In this document: positions 16,070 to 24,521 of the stretch, piece after piece
Layout of the letters: the number at the start of each line of letters is the position of its first letter
Numbering within the stretch: position 1 is the first letter of the stretch
Assembly (NCBI GenBank): GCA_030523775.1
Contig: JAUNHW010000006.1
Coordinates: 1-64,000 of the forward strand
DNA length: 64,000 nt
Direction of reading: 5' to 3'
DNA from: Akkermansia sp.
Lineage (GTDB): Bacteria > Verrucomicrobiota > Verrucomicrobiia > Verrucomicrobiales > Akkermansiaceae
Made by a program: the position numbers and the translations under genes
The notes under the pieces: model-generated
What the model was told of the DNA's origin: nothing
What the model saw: only the letters and a program-made list of their open reading frames with translations
Database searches by the model: none

Positions 16070-17308
16070 ATGAACCACGCACCTCTCACTATAGCAAAGC
16101 GAACAATGATTCTCATGGCTGTGGCTGCAGCGTGTCCCTACGTGCAGGCACAATCCGAAGTTTCCATCCCCGCGCCCGATCAGCCCCAGGCTGCCGTCAT
16201 GCCCGCTCAGAGCATCAACGCCGCGCGCCGCGGTGGCGCAGCCACGGAAGGCTACATCACCCCCTCCACCTCCGCAGGCGTGAGCGAGGTCGGCCCTTCC
16301 GCCGTCTACGTTGACACTCCCGTCGCCACGCAGCAGGCTATCAGCGCCCAGGCTCCCGCAGCCGTGCAGGACAGCATCAACTACCGCGAATCCGCACGCC
16401 GCCAGGCCCAGACCCAGGAAGCCCTGCTTCTGCTGGAGGAAGGCCGCAACGCCTACCGCGACAAGAAGTACGCCGTCTCCCTGGAGAAGTACCAGGAGGC
16501 TTGGAAGAAGATCCCCAAGGCGCCCGCCACCGCCAAGTGGCAGGACTTCATCGTCAAGAGCATCAGCGATGCCTCCATCGCCGTCGCCATCGAGTACTCC
16601 CGCGTGGGCCGCTACGATGACGCCGAGCAGCTCCTGCTCGATGTGCTGGTGCGCGACCCCAACAACAAGCGCGCCCGCCAGGAACTCTCCCTTCTGCGCG
16701 ACCCCGTTCGCAACAACCCCGCCCTCACCCCGGAGCACGTGAAGAACGTGGACGAGGTGAACCGCCTGCTCACCCTCGCCTACGGCTACTATGACCTGGG
16801 CGACTACGACAAGGCCTACGCCGAGTTCGCACGTGTGCTGCGCATCGACAAGTACAACATGGCCGCGCGCCGTGGCCAGGAGGCCGTGAGCAAGCGCAAG
16901 ACCAAGTACTATGCCGGCGCCCATGACGCCGTGCGCGCCAAGGCCCTGGAAGAGGTGGACGCCACTTGGGACAACCTGTACTCGGATTCCGATGCTCCCG
17001 CAGACCTGGCCTACGGCAACAACGGCGGCGGCACCGTCATCTCCCCGGATGTGCTCCGCAACACGGAGGCCCTGAACGGCCTGCACATCGCTGCCGTGAA
17101 CTTTGAGGACACCCCCATGGAGGACGCGCTGGACTTCCTGCGCGCCGAGGCCCGCAAGCAGGGCGTGCATCTGAACTTCATCTTCGAGAAGGCTCAGCAG
17201 TCCGCCGCACCCGTGGTCGCGCAGGCTTCCGCTTCCTCCGCGAGGACGAGGATGAGACTTCCTCCGCCGGTCCCGTGGCCGTGGCTGCCCCGGTTGCACC
17301 CGCGGTGA
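16070..17308 (+). CDS. Secretin (PilQ/Amuc_1098-type), N-terminal part before a frameshift
   Basis: First part of an outer-membrane secretin. ATG 16070 is chosen because a promoter lies just upstream and a signal sequence follows (MILMAVAAACPYVQAQ); ATG 16016 is an alternative. About residues 105-290 hold TPR-like helices (ALLLLEEGRNAYRDKKYAVS, YYDLGDYDKAYAEFARVLRI) and about 340-375 an N0/STN-like domain (AAVNFEDTPMEDALDFLRAE). In this frame the real protein ends near base 17241 (ASASSA); the 22 codons after that are out of frame and stop at 17308. The sequence continues in the other frame at 17242. An added G near 17243 would restore one chain of about 970 residues. Confidence 0.75.
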   Translation: MNHAPLTIAKRTMILMAVAAACPYVQAQSEVSIPAPDQPQAAVMPAQSINAARRGGAATEGYITPSTSAGVSEVGPSAVYVDTPVATQQAISAQAPAAVQDSINYRESARRQAQTQEALLLLEEGRNAYRDKKYAVSLEKYQEAWKKIPKAPATAKWQDFIVKSISDASIAVAIEYSRVGRYDDAEQLLLDVLVRDPNNKRARQELSLLRDPVRNNPALTPEHVKNVDEVNRLLTLAYGYYDLGDYDKAYAEFARVLRIDKYNMAARRGQEAVSKRKTKYYAGAHDAVRAKALEEVDATWDNLYSDSDAPADLAYGNNGGGTVISPDVLRNTEALNGLHIAAVNFEDTPMEDALDFLRAEARKQGVHLNFIFEKAQQSAAPVVAQASASSARTRMRLPPPVPWPWLPRLHPR

Positions 17309-18990
17309 TTTCCTCCCTGAAGATGAGCGACCTCTCCGCAGCGGAACTGCTGCGCCGCATGTGCTCGCAGGCCAACTGCGACATGCGCGTGGAAGACAGC
17401 GCCGTGGTGGTGTACCAGAAGGGTGCCGCCTCCCAGCGCATGAGCCGCCGCCAGTGGCAGGTGCGTTCCGCCTTCTTCCAGGCCAGCGGCGGTGACGAGG
17501 AGGACTCCGATGATGATGATTTCACCTCCGACAGCGGCCACAAGTCTGCCAAGATCGACCCGAAGGCCGCCCTCATCAACATGGGCGTGAACTTCCCGCA
17601 GGGCTCTTCCGCCAAGTACTCCCCCGCCACCGGCATGCTCACCGTCTACAACACGGAGGATGAGCTGGACACCGTGGAGGAGGCCGTGAACACCTACCGC
17701 CAGAACATGCCCAAGATGGTGAAGGTGAGCGCCAAGTTCGTGGAAATCGCCCAGACCAACGAGGAAGAGCTCAGCTTCGACTGGGTGGTCAATCCCTTCT
17801 CCGTCAACGATGCCGGCAACACCTACGTGGGCGGCACCAGCGGGGTCAACTCCTCCCCGCTGCGCACGGTGTCGGATTTCGTCACCTCCGGCGGTCAGGC
17901 CTTCGGCAACAACTACAACGGTGATGGCGCCTGGCCCGTCTCCCGCCACGTGATGGGCTCCAACAATGTGTTGAAGGACGGCATCAACACCACCACGCTT
18001 GGTAACGGCTTGGTGACCGGCGGCAACCGCTCCGGTTCCGGCGCTGTCACGGCGAACACGCTCGACAACCTCATCAAGGCCGGTTCTGCGGGTGAATCCC
18101 AGACCACCAGCGTGGCTCCCGGCATCATGTCCCTCTCCGGCATCTTTGATTCCGGCTCCTACCAGATGATTATGCGCGGCCTTTCCCAGAAGAAGGGCGT
18201 GGATGTGATGTCTGCCCCGAGCCTGGTCATCAGCGGTGACGAGCCCATGGAGTTCGCCCCCGCCCCGGATGAGCGCATGCAGGCCCAGGACGATGAAGAG
18301 GGCTGCGCCAAGATTGAGGTGGTGCGCCGCTTCGTCTATAGCATCTCCTACGAGGCTCCTCAGATTATGAGCGGCGGCAACAACTGCACCAACGGCACCA
18401 ACACCAACAACGGCAACTGGGGTGGCGGTGGCCTTCCCGTGGCCGCTCCCGCCAACCCGGATGACTGGGCCGTGGAAGACGTCGGTATCATGATGCGCTT
18501 CCAGATCGACCCGCTCAAGGAGGGTGAGGGTGACATCATTCACTTCAAGCGTTTCGAGATTCGCGTGGTCGAGTTCGAAGGCTTCGTGAACTACGGTTCC
18601 CCGATTACGGCCGGTATTGCCAACGAAACGGAGATCGAGCACATCGTGCTCACCGAGAACCGCATCGACATGCCTGTCTTCAGCCGCCGCTACATCAACT
18701 CCAACCCCTGCGTGTACGATGGTCACACCATCGCCATCGGCGGTTTGATTCAGGATGAGGTGCAGAAGGTGGAGGACAAGGTGCCCGTCATCGGCGACCT
18801 GCCGTTCATCGGCCGTCTCTTCCGCAGCAATGTGGAATCCCACGTGCGCAAGAACCTGATGGTCTTCGTGACCGCGGAGATTCTTGACCCGCTGGGCAAG
18901 CCGATCCGCCACCGCGACGCCGGCAGCACGGATGCCTCCCCCGCCGCCACGCCCGGGCTCTTCCCGGATGACGGCCTGGTCAATCCCTGA
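17275..18990 (+). CDS. Secretin (PilQ/Amuc_1098-type), C-terminal part after a frameshift
   Basis: The frame is open from about 17242 (EDEDETSSAGPVAVAAP); 17275 is only the first start-like codon. It carries a second small N domain (KMSDLSAAELLRRMCSQANC), an N1-like unit (YSPATGMLTVYNTEDELDTV), then the secretin barrel: VKVSAKFVEIAQTNEEELSF, GVDVMSAPSLVISGDE, GHTIAIGGLIQDE and VPVIGDLPFIGRLFRSN with RKNLMVFVTAEILDP. It would form the multimeric outer-membrane gate of the pilus-like system. Since downstream codons show no decay, a sequencing error, a recent mutation or phase variation are all possible. A strong terminator follows, closing the operon. Confidence 0.8.
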   Translation: MAVAAPVAPAVISSLKMSDLSAAELLRRMCSQANCDMRVEDSAVVVYQKGAASQRMSRRQWQVRSAFFQASGGDEEDSDDDDFTSDSGHKSAKIDPKAALINMGVNFPQGSSAKYSPATGMLTVYNTEDELDTVEEAVNTYRQNMPKMVKVSAKFVEIAQTNEEELSFDWVVNPFSVNDAGNTYVGGTSGVNSSPLRTVSDFVTSGGQAFGNNYNGDGAWPVSRHVMGSNNVLKDGINTTTLGNGLVTGGNRSGSGAVTANTLDNLIKAGSAGESQTTSVAPGIMSLSGIFDSGSYQMIMRGLSQKKGVDVMSAPSLVISGDEPMEFAPAPDERMQAQDDEEGCAKIEVVRRFVYSISYEAPQIMSGGNNCTNGTNTNNGNWGGGGLPVAAPANPDDWAVEDVGIMMRFQIDPLKEGEGDIIHFKRFEIRVVEFEGFVNYGSPITAGIANETEIEHIVLTENRIDMPVFSRRYINSNPCVYDGHTIAIGGLIQDEVQKVEDKVPVIGDLPFIGRLFRSNVESHVRKNLMVFVTAEILDPLGKPIRHRDAGSTDASPAATPGLFPDDGLVNP

Positions 18991-19019
18991 TTGGCCTGCG
19001 AGGTTCAATAGGTAATTTC

Positions 19020-19055
19020 GCCCGCCCTGCATTGCGCAGGGCGGGCTTTTCTTTT
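19020..19055 (+). terminator. Strong intrinsic terminator of the pilus-like operon
   Basis: Perfect 11-bp stem GCCCGCCCTGC / GCAGGGCGGGC (19020-19030, 19036-19046), loop ATTGC, then TTTTCTTTT. Confidence 0.9.
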
Positions 19056-19098
19056 GCGGGGCGTGGCAAGGAAATGCGGGCGGCGGCGCCATCTGTGC

Positions 19099-19127
19099 TT
19101 GCCATGTGCGGCGCGCGGTGGTAGGAT
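19099..19127 (+). promoter_or_regulatory. Promoter of the M20 peptidase gene
   Basis: TTGCCA (19099-19104), 17-base spacer, TAGGAT (19122-19127); six bases separate it from ATG 19134. Confidence 0.7.
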
Positions 19128-19133
19128 GGTGGC

Positions 19134-20474
19134 ATGAGCAGGATTGATGATCTTTTTGCCTTTTTGAGTATACCGAGCGTTTCCGCCGTGGCAGAGTACG
19201 CCAAGGATGTGGAGCGCTGCGCTGATTTCCTGGTGCAGAAGCTCACCACCATGGGCTTTGATGCCAGGAAGCACATGACGGATATCCACCCGATTGTGGT
19301 GGCCCACAGCCCCAAGGTGGAGGGCGCCCCCACGGTGGTGATATACGGCCACTATGATGTGATGCCCGTGGACCCCGTTTCCGAGTGGAAGAGCGACCCC
19401 TTCAAGCCTGAAATCCGCGATGGCCGCGTGTACGCCCGCGGCGCCTCCGACGACAAGGGGGAAATCATGGCGCACATCTTGGCGGCGGAGGAAATCATCA
19501 AGGAGGACGGCAAGCTGCCGCTCAACGTGATTTACCTGCTGGAGGGCGAGGAGGAGCGCGGCAGCGAGAGCCTCTTCAAGTTCATCCGCACGCCGGAGGC
19601 CCAAAAGGAACTCGCGTGTGATGTGATTGTGGTGAGCGACACCGGCATGGCCGCGCCGGATATCCCCTCCTTCTCGTACGGCCTCAAGGGCCTGTGCTGC
19701 TTTGAGCTGGAGGTTTCCGCACCCGCCATGGACCTGCATTCCGGCATCTTCGGCGGTGCCGTGGCCAATCCCATTACCACTCTTTGCGAGATGATCGCCA
19801 CCACGCACGATGACAACAACCACGTGACCGTGGAGGGCTTCTACGACGGCGTGCACGAGATTGAGGACTGGGAGCGCGAGAGCTGGCGCCGCGTGCCCGG
19901 CATGAGCGATGCAGAGCTCGCAGAGCTCACCGGCGTGCCGCAGCTGCGCCCGGAGAAGGGCTTCACCGGCGCGGAATGCGTGTACGCGCGCCCCACCTTC
20001 GAGCTCAACGGCATCTCCGGCGGCTACGAGGGCGAGGGCTCCAAGACCGTCATCCCCACGCATGCGTTCGCCAAGATGAGCTGCCGCCTGGTGCCCGGGC
20101 AGGACCCGGAGGCCGTCATGGACAAGGTGGAGGCCCACTTCAAGAAGGTGTGCCCGCCCAGCGTGCGCATGAAGTTCACCCGCCAGCACGCGGGAGACGC
20201 CTACCTGAGCGACCCCAACTCCGCCTTCGGCAAGGCTGCGCAGAAGGCGCAGGAGATGACTTTCGGCAACGCTCCCGTGCTCGTGCGCGAGGGCGGCTCC
20301 ATCCCCATTATCGCAGAGGTTTCCAAGGTGCTCGGCAAGGATGCCCTCTTCCTGGGGCTGGACCTGCCGGATGCCCGCATCCATTCCCCGAACGAGAACA
20401 TGCGCGTGGAGATTTTCGAGAAGGGCATCGAGATGGCCAAGAACATGCTGCGCCTCATGGCGCAGGCCAGGTAA
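19134..20474 (+). CDS. M20-family metallodipeptidase
   Basis: A 446-residue cytoplasmic peptidase of the M20 (ArgE/DapE/CNDP-like) family. Metal ligands and catalytic residues are visible: IYGHYDVMPVD (His, Asp), GASDDKGEIMAH (bridging Asp), EGEEERGS (general-base Glu and Glu ligand), VSDTG, and a late His in DLPDARIHSPNEN. The lid/dimerisation domain spans about 195-345. It probably splits short peptides; the exact substrate is not visible. The ABC ATPase gene follows after 19 bases. Confidence 0.85.
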   Translation: MSRIDDLFAFLSIPSVSAVAEYAKDVERCADFLVQKLTTMGFDARKHMTDIHPIVVAHSPKVEGAPTVVIYGHYDVMPVDPVSEWKSDPFKPEIRDGRVYARGASDDKGEIMAHILAAEEIIKEDGKLPLNVIYLLEGEEERGSESLFKFIRTPEAQKELACDVIVVSDTGMAAPDIPSFSYGLKGLCCFELEVSAPAMDLHSGIFGGAVANPITTLCEMIATTHDDNNHVTVEGFYDGVHEIEDWERESWRRVPGMSDAELAELTGVPQLRPEKGFTGAECVYARPTFELNGISGGYEGEGSKTVIPTHAFAKMSCRLVPGQDPEAVMDKVEAHFKKVCPPSVRMKFTRQHAGDAYLSDPNSAFGKAAQKAQEMTFGNAPVLVREGGSIPIIAEVSKVLGKDALFLGLDLPDARIHSPNENMRVEIFEKGIEMAKNMLRLMAQAR

Positions 20475-20493
20475 ACCGCTGAACGGAACGCCA

Positions 20494-21348
20494 ATGCCCG
20501 AGGCTGTTGAGATAGACTCTGTCCACAAGAGTTTCCCCGGGCATTGGGGCAGGGGCGGCGTGTACGCCGTCAAGGGTGTCAGCCTGCGCATTCCGCAGGG
20601 CGGCGTTTACGGCCTCATCGGCCCCAACGGCAGCGGCAAGAGCACCGTCATGAAGATGCTCGTGGGCCTGCTGCGCCCGGATGCCGGCTCCTGCCGCGTG
20701 TTCGGCCAGCCCGCCGCCGCGCCCTCCAACCGGCGTGAAATCGGCTTCCTGCCGGAGAACCCGTACTTCTACAAGTTCCTCACAGGCGCGGAAACCGTGC
20801 GCTTCTACGGCCGCCTGTGCGGCCTGCGCGGCGCCGCGCTGCGCGCCAGGGTGGATGAGCTCCTGGAGCTCACCGGGCTGCAGGAGGCGGCACACAGGCG
20901 CCTGGGCGGCTATTCCAAGGGCATGCTGCAGCGCGTGGGGCTGGCGCAGGCCCTGGTGCAGCGCCCGCGGCTCCTGGTGTTGGACGAGCCCACCGCCGGC
21001 GTGGACCCGCTCGGCTCCCGCACCATACGGGATATCATCATGAACCTGCGGGGGCAGGGCACCACCATCTTCCTGTGCTCCCACCTGCTGGAGCAGGTGC
21101 AGGAGGTGTGCGACCGCGTGGGCATCCTCTACCAGGGCAACCTGATTGCGGAGGGCTCCGTGGACGAGCTCACGCGCGATTCCCGCCGCACGGAAATCAC
21201 ATTGGAAAGCCCCACCCCGCAGCTGCTGGAGCAGATACGCGCGCTGGCCGGGGATGCCTGGGTGGGTTCCGCTCCCGCCCGCAACACGCTGGAGAGCGTT
21301 TTCCTGCGCGGTATCCGCGCCAAGCTCGCAGAGCTCTCCGAAAAGTAG
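20494..21348 (+). CDS. ABC transporter ATP-binding protein
   Basis: A 284-residue ATPase subunit: Walker A GPNGSGKST (about 46-54), Q-loop region FLPENPYFYKFL, a signature reading YSKGMLQRVGLA in place of LSGGQ, Walker B LLVLDEPTAGVD and the switch His in FLCSHLLEQ. The YSKGM signature and the C-terminal tail resemble CcmA/NatA-like exporters of the ABC-2 type. No permease gene adjoins it: upstream is a peptidase and downstream an AI-2E-type protein with its own promoter, so its partner is elsewhere. Confidence 0.85.
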   Translation: MPEAVEIDSVHKSFPGHWGRGGVYAVKGVSLRIPQGGVYGLIGPNGSGKSTVMKMLVGLLRPDAGSCRVFGQPAAAPSNRREIGFLPENPYFYKFLTGAETVRFYGRLCGLRGAALRARVDELLELTGLQEAAHRRLGGYSKGMLQRVGLAQALVQRPRLLVLDEPTAGVDPLGSRTIRDIIMNLRGQGTTIFLCSHLLEQVQEVCDRVGILYQGNLIAEGSVDELTRDSRRTEITLESPTPQLLEQIRALAGDAWVGSAPARNTLESVFLRGIRAKLAELSEK

Positions 21349-21379
21349 CGCCCGCGGCCGCTTATGCCGCGCTCATGGC

Positions 21380-21407
21380 TTGAATATGCGCCGCGCATGT
21401 GTAGAAT
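21380..21407 (+). promoter_or_regulatory. Promoter of the AI-2E-type permease and lysA
   Basis: TTGAAT (21380-21385), 16-base spacer, TAGAAT (21402-21407), nine bases before ATG 21417. Confidence 0.65.
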
Positions 21408-21416
21408 ATATGCGCA

Positions 21417-22505
21417 ATGCAGGAACAGGACGACAACAGGCAATTGCAAGGCGGCCCGCTGGGTGACGGCGCGCGCGCTCTCATCATCGGGGCGGCGGCG
21501 CTGGTTATCATTTTCGGCTTGCGGCAGGCGCAGCCGGTCATCATCCCCGTCCTCATGGCGGGTTTCCTGGCCATCATCAGCTACTCCGTCACGGGGCTGC
21601 TGAGGAGGTTCCTGCGCTTCCCGCACTGGCTGGCGGTGGTGGCCACCGTGGCGTTTGACTTTGTGGTGCTGTACGCGGTGGCCAGTCTCATCCAGTTCCT
21701 GGCCATGGACATGAAGGCCACGCTGCAGGGCGAGTTCTCCGTGCGCTTCAACGAGCTGTACAACGACACCATGGCCTGGCTCGGCACCATCGGCCTGGAG
21801 GAAAGCGCGCGCGCCATCGTGGCCTCCCCGCAGGATTTGTTCGATGTGAACAAGGTGCTCTCCATCACGCAGACCATCACCGGGCAGATTGTCTCCCTGT
21901 TGAGCACCTGCACGCTGGTGCTCATCCTCATGACCTTTTTCCTGGGGGAGGCCCCGCTGTTCCTGCGCAATCTGCGCGCGCTGCCCAACAGCACCAAGGG
22001 CAAGGATGATTTCCTGCGCGCGCTGCAGGGCATCCAGAAATACCTGTTCATCAAGACGGTGTCCAGCGTGGCCACGGGGCTGCTGGTGTGGGGCATGTGC
22101 GAGTGGCTGAACGTGCCGTTCGCGTTCCTGTGGGCGGTGCTCGCGTTCGTGCTCAACTACATCCCCACCATCGGCTCCATTGTGGCGGCCATTCCCGGCA
22201 TTGTCATGGCGCTCACCATGAACGGCTGGGGCTGCGCCATGCTCATTGCCGCGGGATACCTCTTCATCAACTGCGCCATCGGCAACGGCATCGAGCCGCT
22301 CTTCCTCGGCAAGCAGTTCGGCATCGCCACCTCCGTGGTCATCCTCTCCGTCATCTTCTGGGGCTGGATGTGGGGCCCGTGCGGCATGCTGCTGGCCGTA
22401 CCCATCAGCGTGCTCATCAAGCTCGCGCTTGAAAACTCGGAAGACCTTTCCTGGGTGGCCAAGATTGTTGATGACGAACCGGACAAGAATCCCGAACACT
22501 CCTGA
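21417..22505 (+). CDS. AI-2E family (UPF0118) membrane transporter
   Basis: A 362-residue integral membrane protein with the family's layout: paired N-terminal membrane helices (LIIGAAALVIIFGL, VIIPVLMAGFLAIISYSV), a central soluble segment about 90-150, and a C-terminal block with the typical AFVLNYIPTIGSIVAAIPGI and LLAVPISVLIKLALE. Members export autoinducer-2, Na+ or other small molecules; the substrate cannot be told here. Its stop is only three bases before lysA, so they form one transcript. Confidence 0.85.
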   Translation: MQEQDDNRQLQGGPLGDGARALIIGAAALVIIFGLRQAQPVIIPVLMAGFLAIISYSVTGLLRRFLRFPHWLAVVATVAFDFVVLYAVASLIQFLAMDMKATLQGEFSVRFNELYNDTMAWLGTIGLEESARAIVASPQDLFDVNKVLSITQTITGQIVSLLSTCTLVLILMTFFLGEAPLFLRNLRALPNSTKGKDDFLRALQGIQKYLFIKTVSSVATGLLVWGMCEWLNVPFAFLWAVLAFVLNYIPTIGSIVAAIPGIVMALTMNGWGCAMLIAAGYLFINCAIGNGIEPLFLGKQFGIATSVVILSVIFWGWMWGPCGMLLAVPISVLIKLALENSEDLSWVAKIVDDEPDKNPEHS

Positions 22506-22508
22506 ACC

Positions 22509-23798
22509 ATGCACAGCTTTTCATACAGGAACGGATTCCTCCACTGCGAGAACGTGAACCTGGCGGACATCGCCCGCGAGGTCGGCACGCCCGCATTCGT
22601 CTACAGCAAGCGTGATATCGCCGGCAGTCTGGCCGCGTTCCGCCAGGCGTTCTCCCCGCTGGACGCTCATGTGGCGTACGCCGTGAAGGCGTGCTCCGGC
22701 AAGGCCGTCCTGCAGCTGTTGGCGCGGCAGGGCGCCGGGTTCGACATCGTGTCCGGCGGCGAGCTCTGGCGCGTCATCAACGCCGGGGGCGACCCCGCGC
22801 TCTGCACCTATGCGGGCGTGGGCAAGACGGAGCAGGAAATCCGCTACGCGCTGGAGCAGGGCATCTACTGCTTCAACTGCGAGAGCGAGGAGGAGCTGCG
22901 CGCCATCGACCGCATCGCCGGCAGTATGGGCAAGGTGGCCCCCGTGGCCGTGCGTGTCAACCCCAACGTGGACGCCCACACCCACAAGTACATCACCACC
23001 GGCACCAACGAGAACAAGTTCGGCGTGGATATCGACCGCATTGAAAAGCTCTACGCGGATATTTTCGCCACCATGCCGAACCTGCAGCCGCGCGGCATCC
23101 AGATGCACATCGGCTCCCAGCTCACGGAGGCGCAGCCCTACCGCATGGCCATTGAGAAGGTGGCCCCCATCGCCATGAGCCTCAAGGAGAAGTACGGCAT
23201 CGAGTTCTGGTCCATCGGCGGCGGCGTGGGCATTGTGTACGACGGCTGCCTGGAGTCCGCCTCCGCCGACTGGTGGCGGCAGCACCCGGAGCAGATGACC
23301 ATCGAGAGCTTTGCCGCCGCCATCGTTCCCCTGCTGAAACCGCTCGGCCTGCGCATCATCGTGGAGCCGGGGCGCCGCCTGGTGGGCAACGCCGCCGTCA
23401 TGCTCACCACCTGCCTCTACGAGAAGCGCGGCGAGGCTAAGCTCTTCAAGATTGTGGACGCCGGCATGAACGACATCATCCGCCCCGCACTCTACGAGGG
23501 CTACCATGAAATCTGGCCGGTGAAAGAGCACCACGGCGACACCGTCACCGCCGATGTCGTCGGCCCCATCTGCGAATCCGCCGACTTCCAGGCACAGGAC
23601 CGCCAAATCCCGGATGTGAAGCCCGGCGAGGTGTTGGCGGAGATGAGCGCGGGCGCCTACGGCTTCAGCATGGCCTCCACCTACAACTCACGCCCCCTGG
23701 CCGCAGAGGTCATGGTGGACGGCGACCGCTGGCAAATCATCCGCCGCCGCCAATCCCTCCAGGAAATGGTGCAGGGAGAATGCGGGCTGGGGGACTAG
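22509..23798 (+). CDS. lysA: Diaminopimelate decarboxylase
   Basis: A 429-residue PLP enzyme (fold III) making lysine from meso-diaminopimelate. The PLP Lys is in AYAVKACSG, followed by GFDIVSGGELWR; HIGSQL, WSIGGGVGI and the phosphate-binding IVEPGRRLVGNA are present; CESADF supplies the active-site Cys from the second subunit, and AYGFSMASTYNSRP closes the site. Length and motif order fit LysA rather than arginine or ornithine decarboxylase. It starts three bases after the permease stop. Confidence 0.93.
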   Translation: MHSFSYRNGFLHCENVNLADIAREVGTPAFVYSKRDIAGSLAAFRQAFSPLDAHVAYAVKACSGKAVLQLLARQGAGFDIVSGGELWRVINAGGDPALCTYAGVGKTEQEIRYALEQGIYCFNCESEEELRAIDRIAGSMGKVAPVAVRVNPNVDAHTHKYITTGTNENKFGVDIDRIEKLYADIFATMPNLQPRGIQMHIGSQLTEAQPYRMAIEKVAPIAMSLKEKYGIEFWSIGGGVGIVYDGCLESASADWWRQHPEQMTIESFAAAIVPLLKPLGLRIIVEPGRRLVGNAAVMLTTCLYEKRGEAKLFKIVDAGMNDIIRPALYEGYHEIWPVKEHHGDTVTADVVGPICESADFQAQDRQIPDVKPGEVLAEMSAGAYGFSMASTYNSRPLAAEVMVDGDRWQIIRRRQSLQEMVQGECGLGD

Positions 23799-23846
23799 CC
23801 GGGCAAACTTTCCGTCCGAAGTGAAGGAACATTTTTTCCATTCCCC

Positions 23847-23877
23847 TTGAACATTTTGCCGTTTGGATGCTTATAAG
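23847..23877 (+). promoter_or_regulatory. Possible promoter of the 23906 gene
   Basis: TTGAAC (23847-23852) and TATAAG (23872-23877) with a long 19-base spacer (TTATAA one base earlier gives 18). Expected leader about 20 bases; the region is unusually A/T-rich. Confidence 0.4.
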
Positions 23878-23905
23878 GGTATAGAAACAATTATTTGGAA
23901 CCGCC

Positions 23906-24235
23906 ATGTTCGCCGCCGCATTCTACACCGTCCTCATCTTGTCCTACATCATCTGCGTGGGGGGCATCCAGCGCTGGAAGCAGACCATCCTGCTCAGGAC
24001 TGCCATAGCCTTTTGCCTGAACTGCTTCCTGTGGTTCTTTTCCGTCTTTTTAGACGATTTCAGCGAAACCGCCCAAGGGTTGATGCTATTCCTGCTGGTG
24101 GTGCTCATGCTCGTCTTCGCCGTTGCCGTCTTCCTGAAACAGAGGTGGAAATGGCAGTCCACCCTGGTTTTCTCCATCCCGTTCGTCACGCTGATCATCA
24201 TCCGCTGCTGCGGCGGCTACTTCATTATGTCCTAA
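23906..24235 (+). CDS. Small membrane protein, function unknown
   Basis: A 109-residue protein with about four hydrophobic helices (AFYTVLILSYIICVGG, ILLRTAIAFCLNCFLWFFSV, LMLFLLVVLMLVFAVAVFL, LVFSIPFVTLIIIRCCGGYF). No family recognised. Its base composition is less G+C-rich than its neighbours. A truncated minus-strand gene fragment ends against its 3' side. Confidence 0.6.
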   Translation: MFAAAFYTVLILSYIICVGGIQRWKQTILLRTAIAFCLNCFLWFFSVFLDDFSETAQGLMLFLLVVLMLVFAVAVFLKQRWKWQSTLVFSIPFVTLIIIRCCGGYFIMS

Positions 24236-24237
24236 CC

Positions 24238-24370
24238 ACCTTCCCGCCTCTATGTGCTCCACGAGCGCAATCTGCGCCAGGTAATGGTTCATGCAAAGCA
24301 CCCCGGCCAGCGCCGCCAGCAGCAAAAGCCCCGCCAGCACGCCCAGGATGATGTTGTACGCGCGTTTCAT
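24238..24370 (-). pseudogene. N-terminal fragment related to the 50110 membrane protein
   Basis: Starting at ATG 24370, the first 44 codons (MKRAYNIILGVLAGLLLLAA and onward) resemble the start of the 361-residue protein at 50110 (MKRVFNSTLGTLAGLLLLLA), and the DNA shares GCTGGCGGGGCTTTTGCTGCTG-like sequence. After about 24238 the frame only runs antisense through the 23906 gene to a stop at 24086 and has no likeness to the long protein. I read it as a truncated copy; a 94-residue short gene is the alternative. Confidence 0.5.
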
Positions 24371-24433
24371 GCACACCTATTAAACATGCCCAAGGGGGGG
24401 TTGCACAAGAAAAACCGCCCTATGACAAAAATC

Positions 24434-24462
24434 GGCTCATCTGGCGGAACGCCAGATGAGCC
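24434..24462 (-). terminator. Terminator hairpin downstream of metG
   Basis: A perfect 13-bp stem with a GAA-type three-base loop (24434-24446 with 24450-24462). On the minus strand it is followed by GATTTTTG, fitting termination of metG transcripts about 60 bases after the stop. Confidence 0.75.
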
Positions 24463-24520
24463 ATGAAAATCCCGCGCGCGCAGCGCGCCTAACTTTCCAA
24501 ATCGTAAATTGTAAATCCAA
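24463..24520 (-). repeat. Intergenic repeat, TTTACAAT variant, behind metG
   Basis: On the minus strand, directly behind the metG stop: GGATTTACAATTTACGATTT, then GGAAAGTTA and a GC hairpin GGCGCGCTGCGCGCGCGGG. The same two-part layout occurs at 55109-55168 and, with a different first part, at 27590-27640, 41904-41966 and 61788-61847. Confidence 0.65.
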
Positions 24521-24521
24521 A

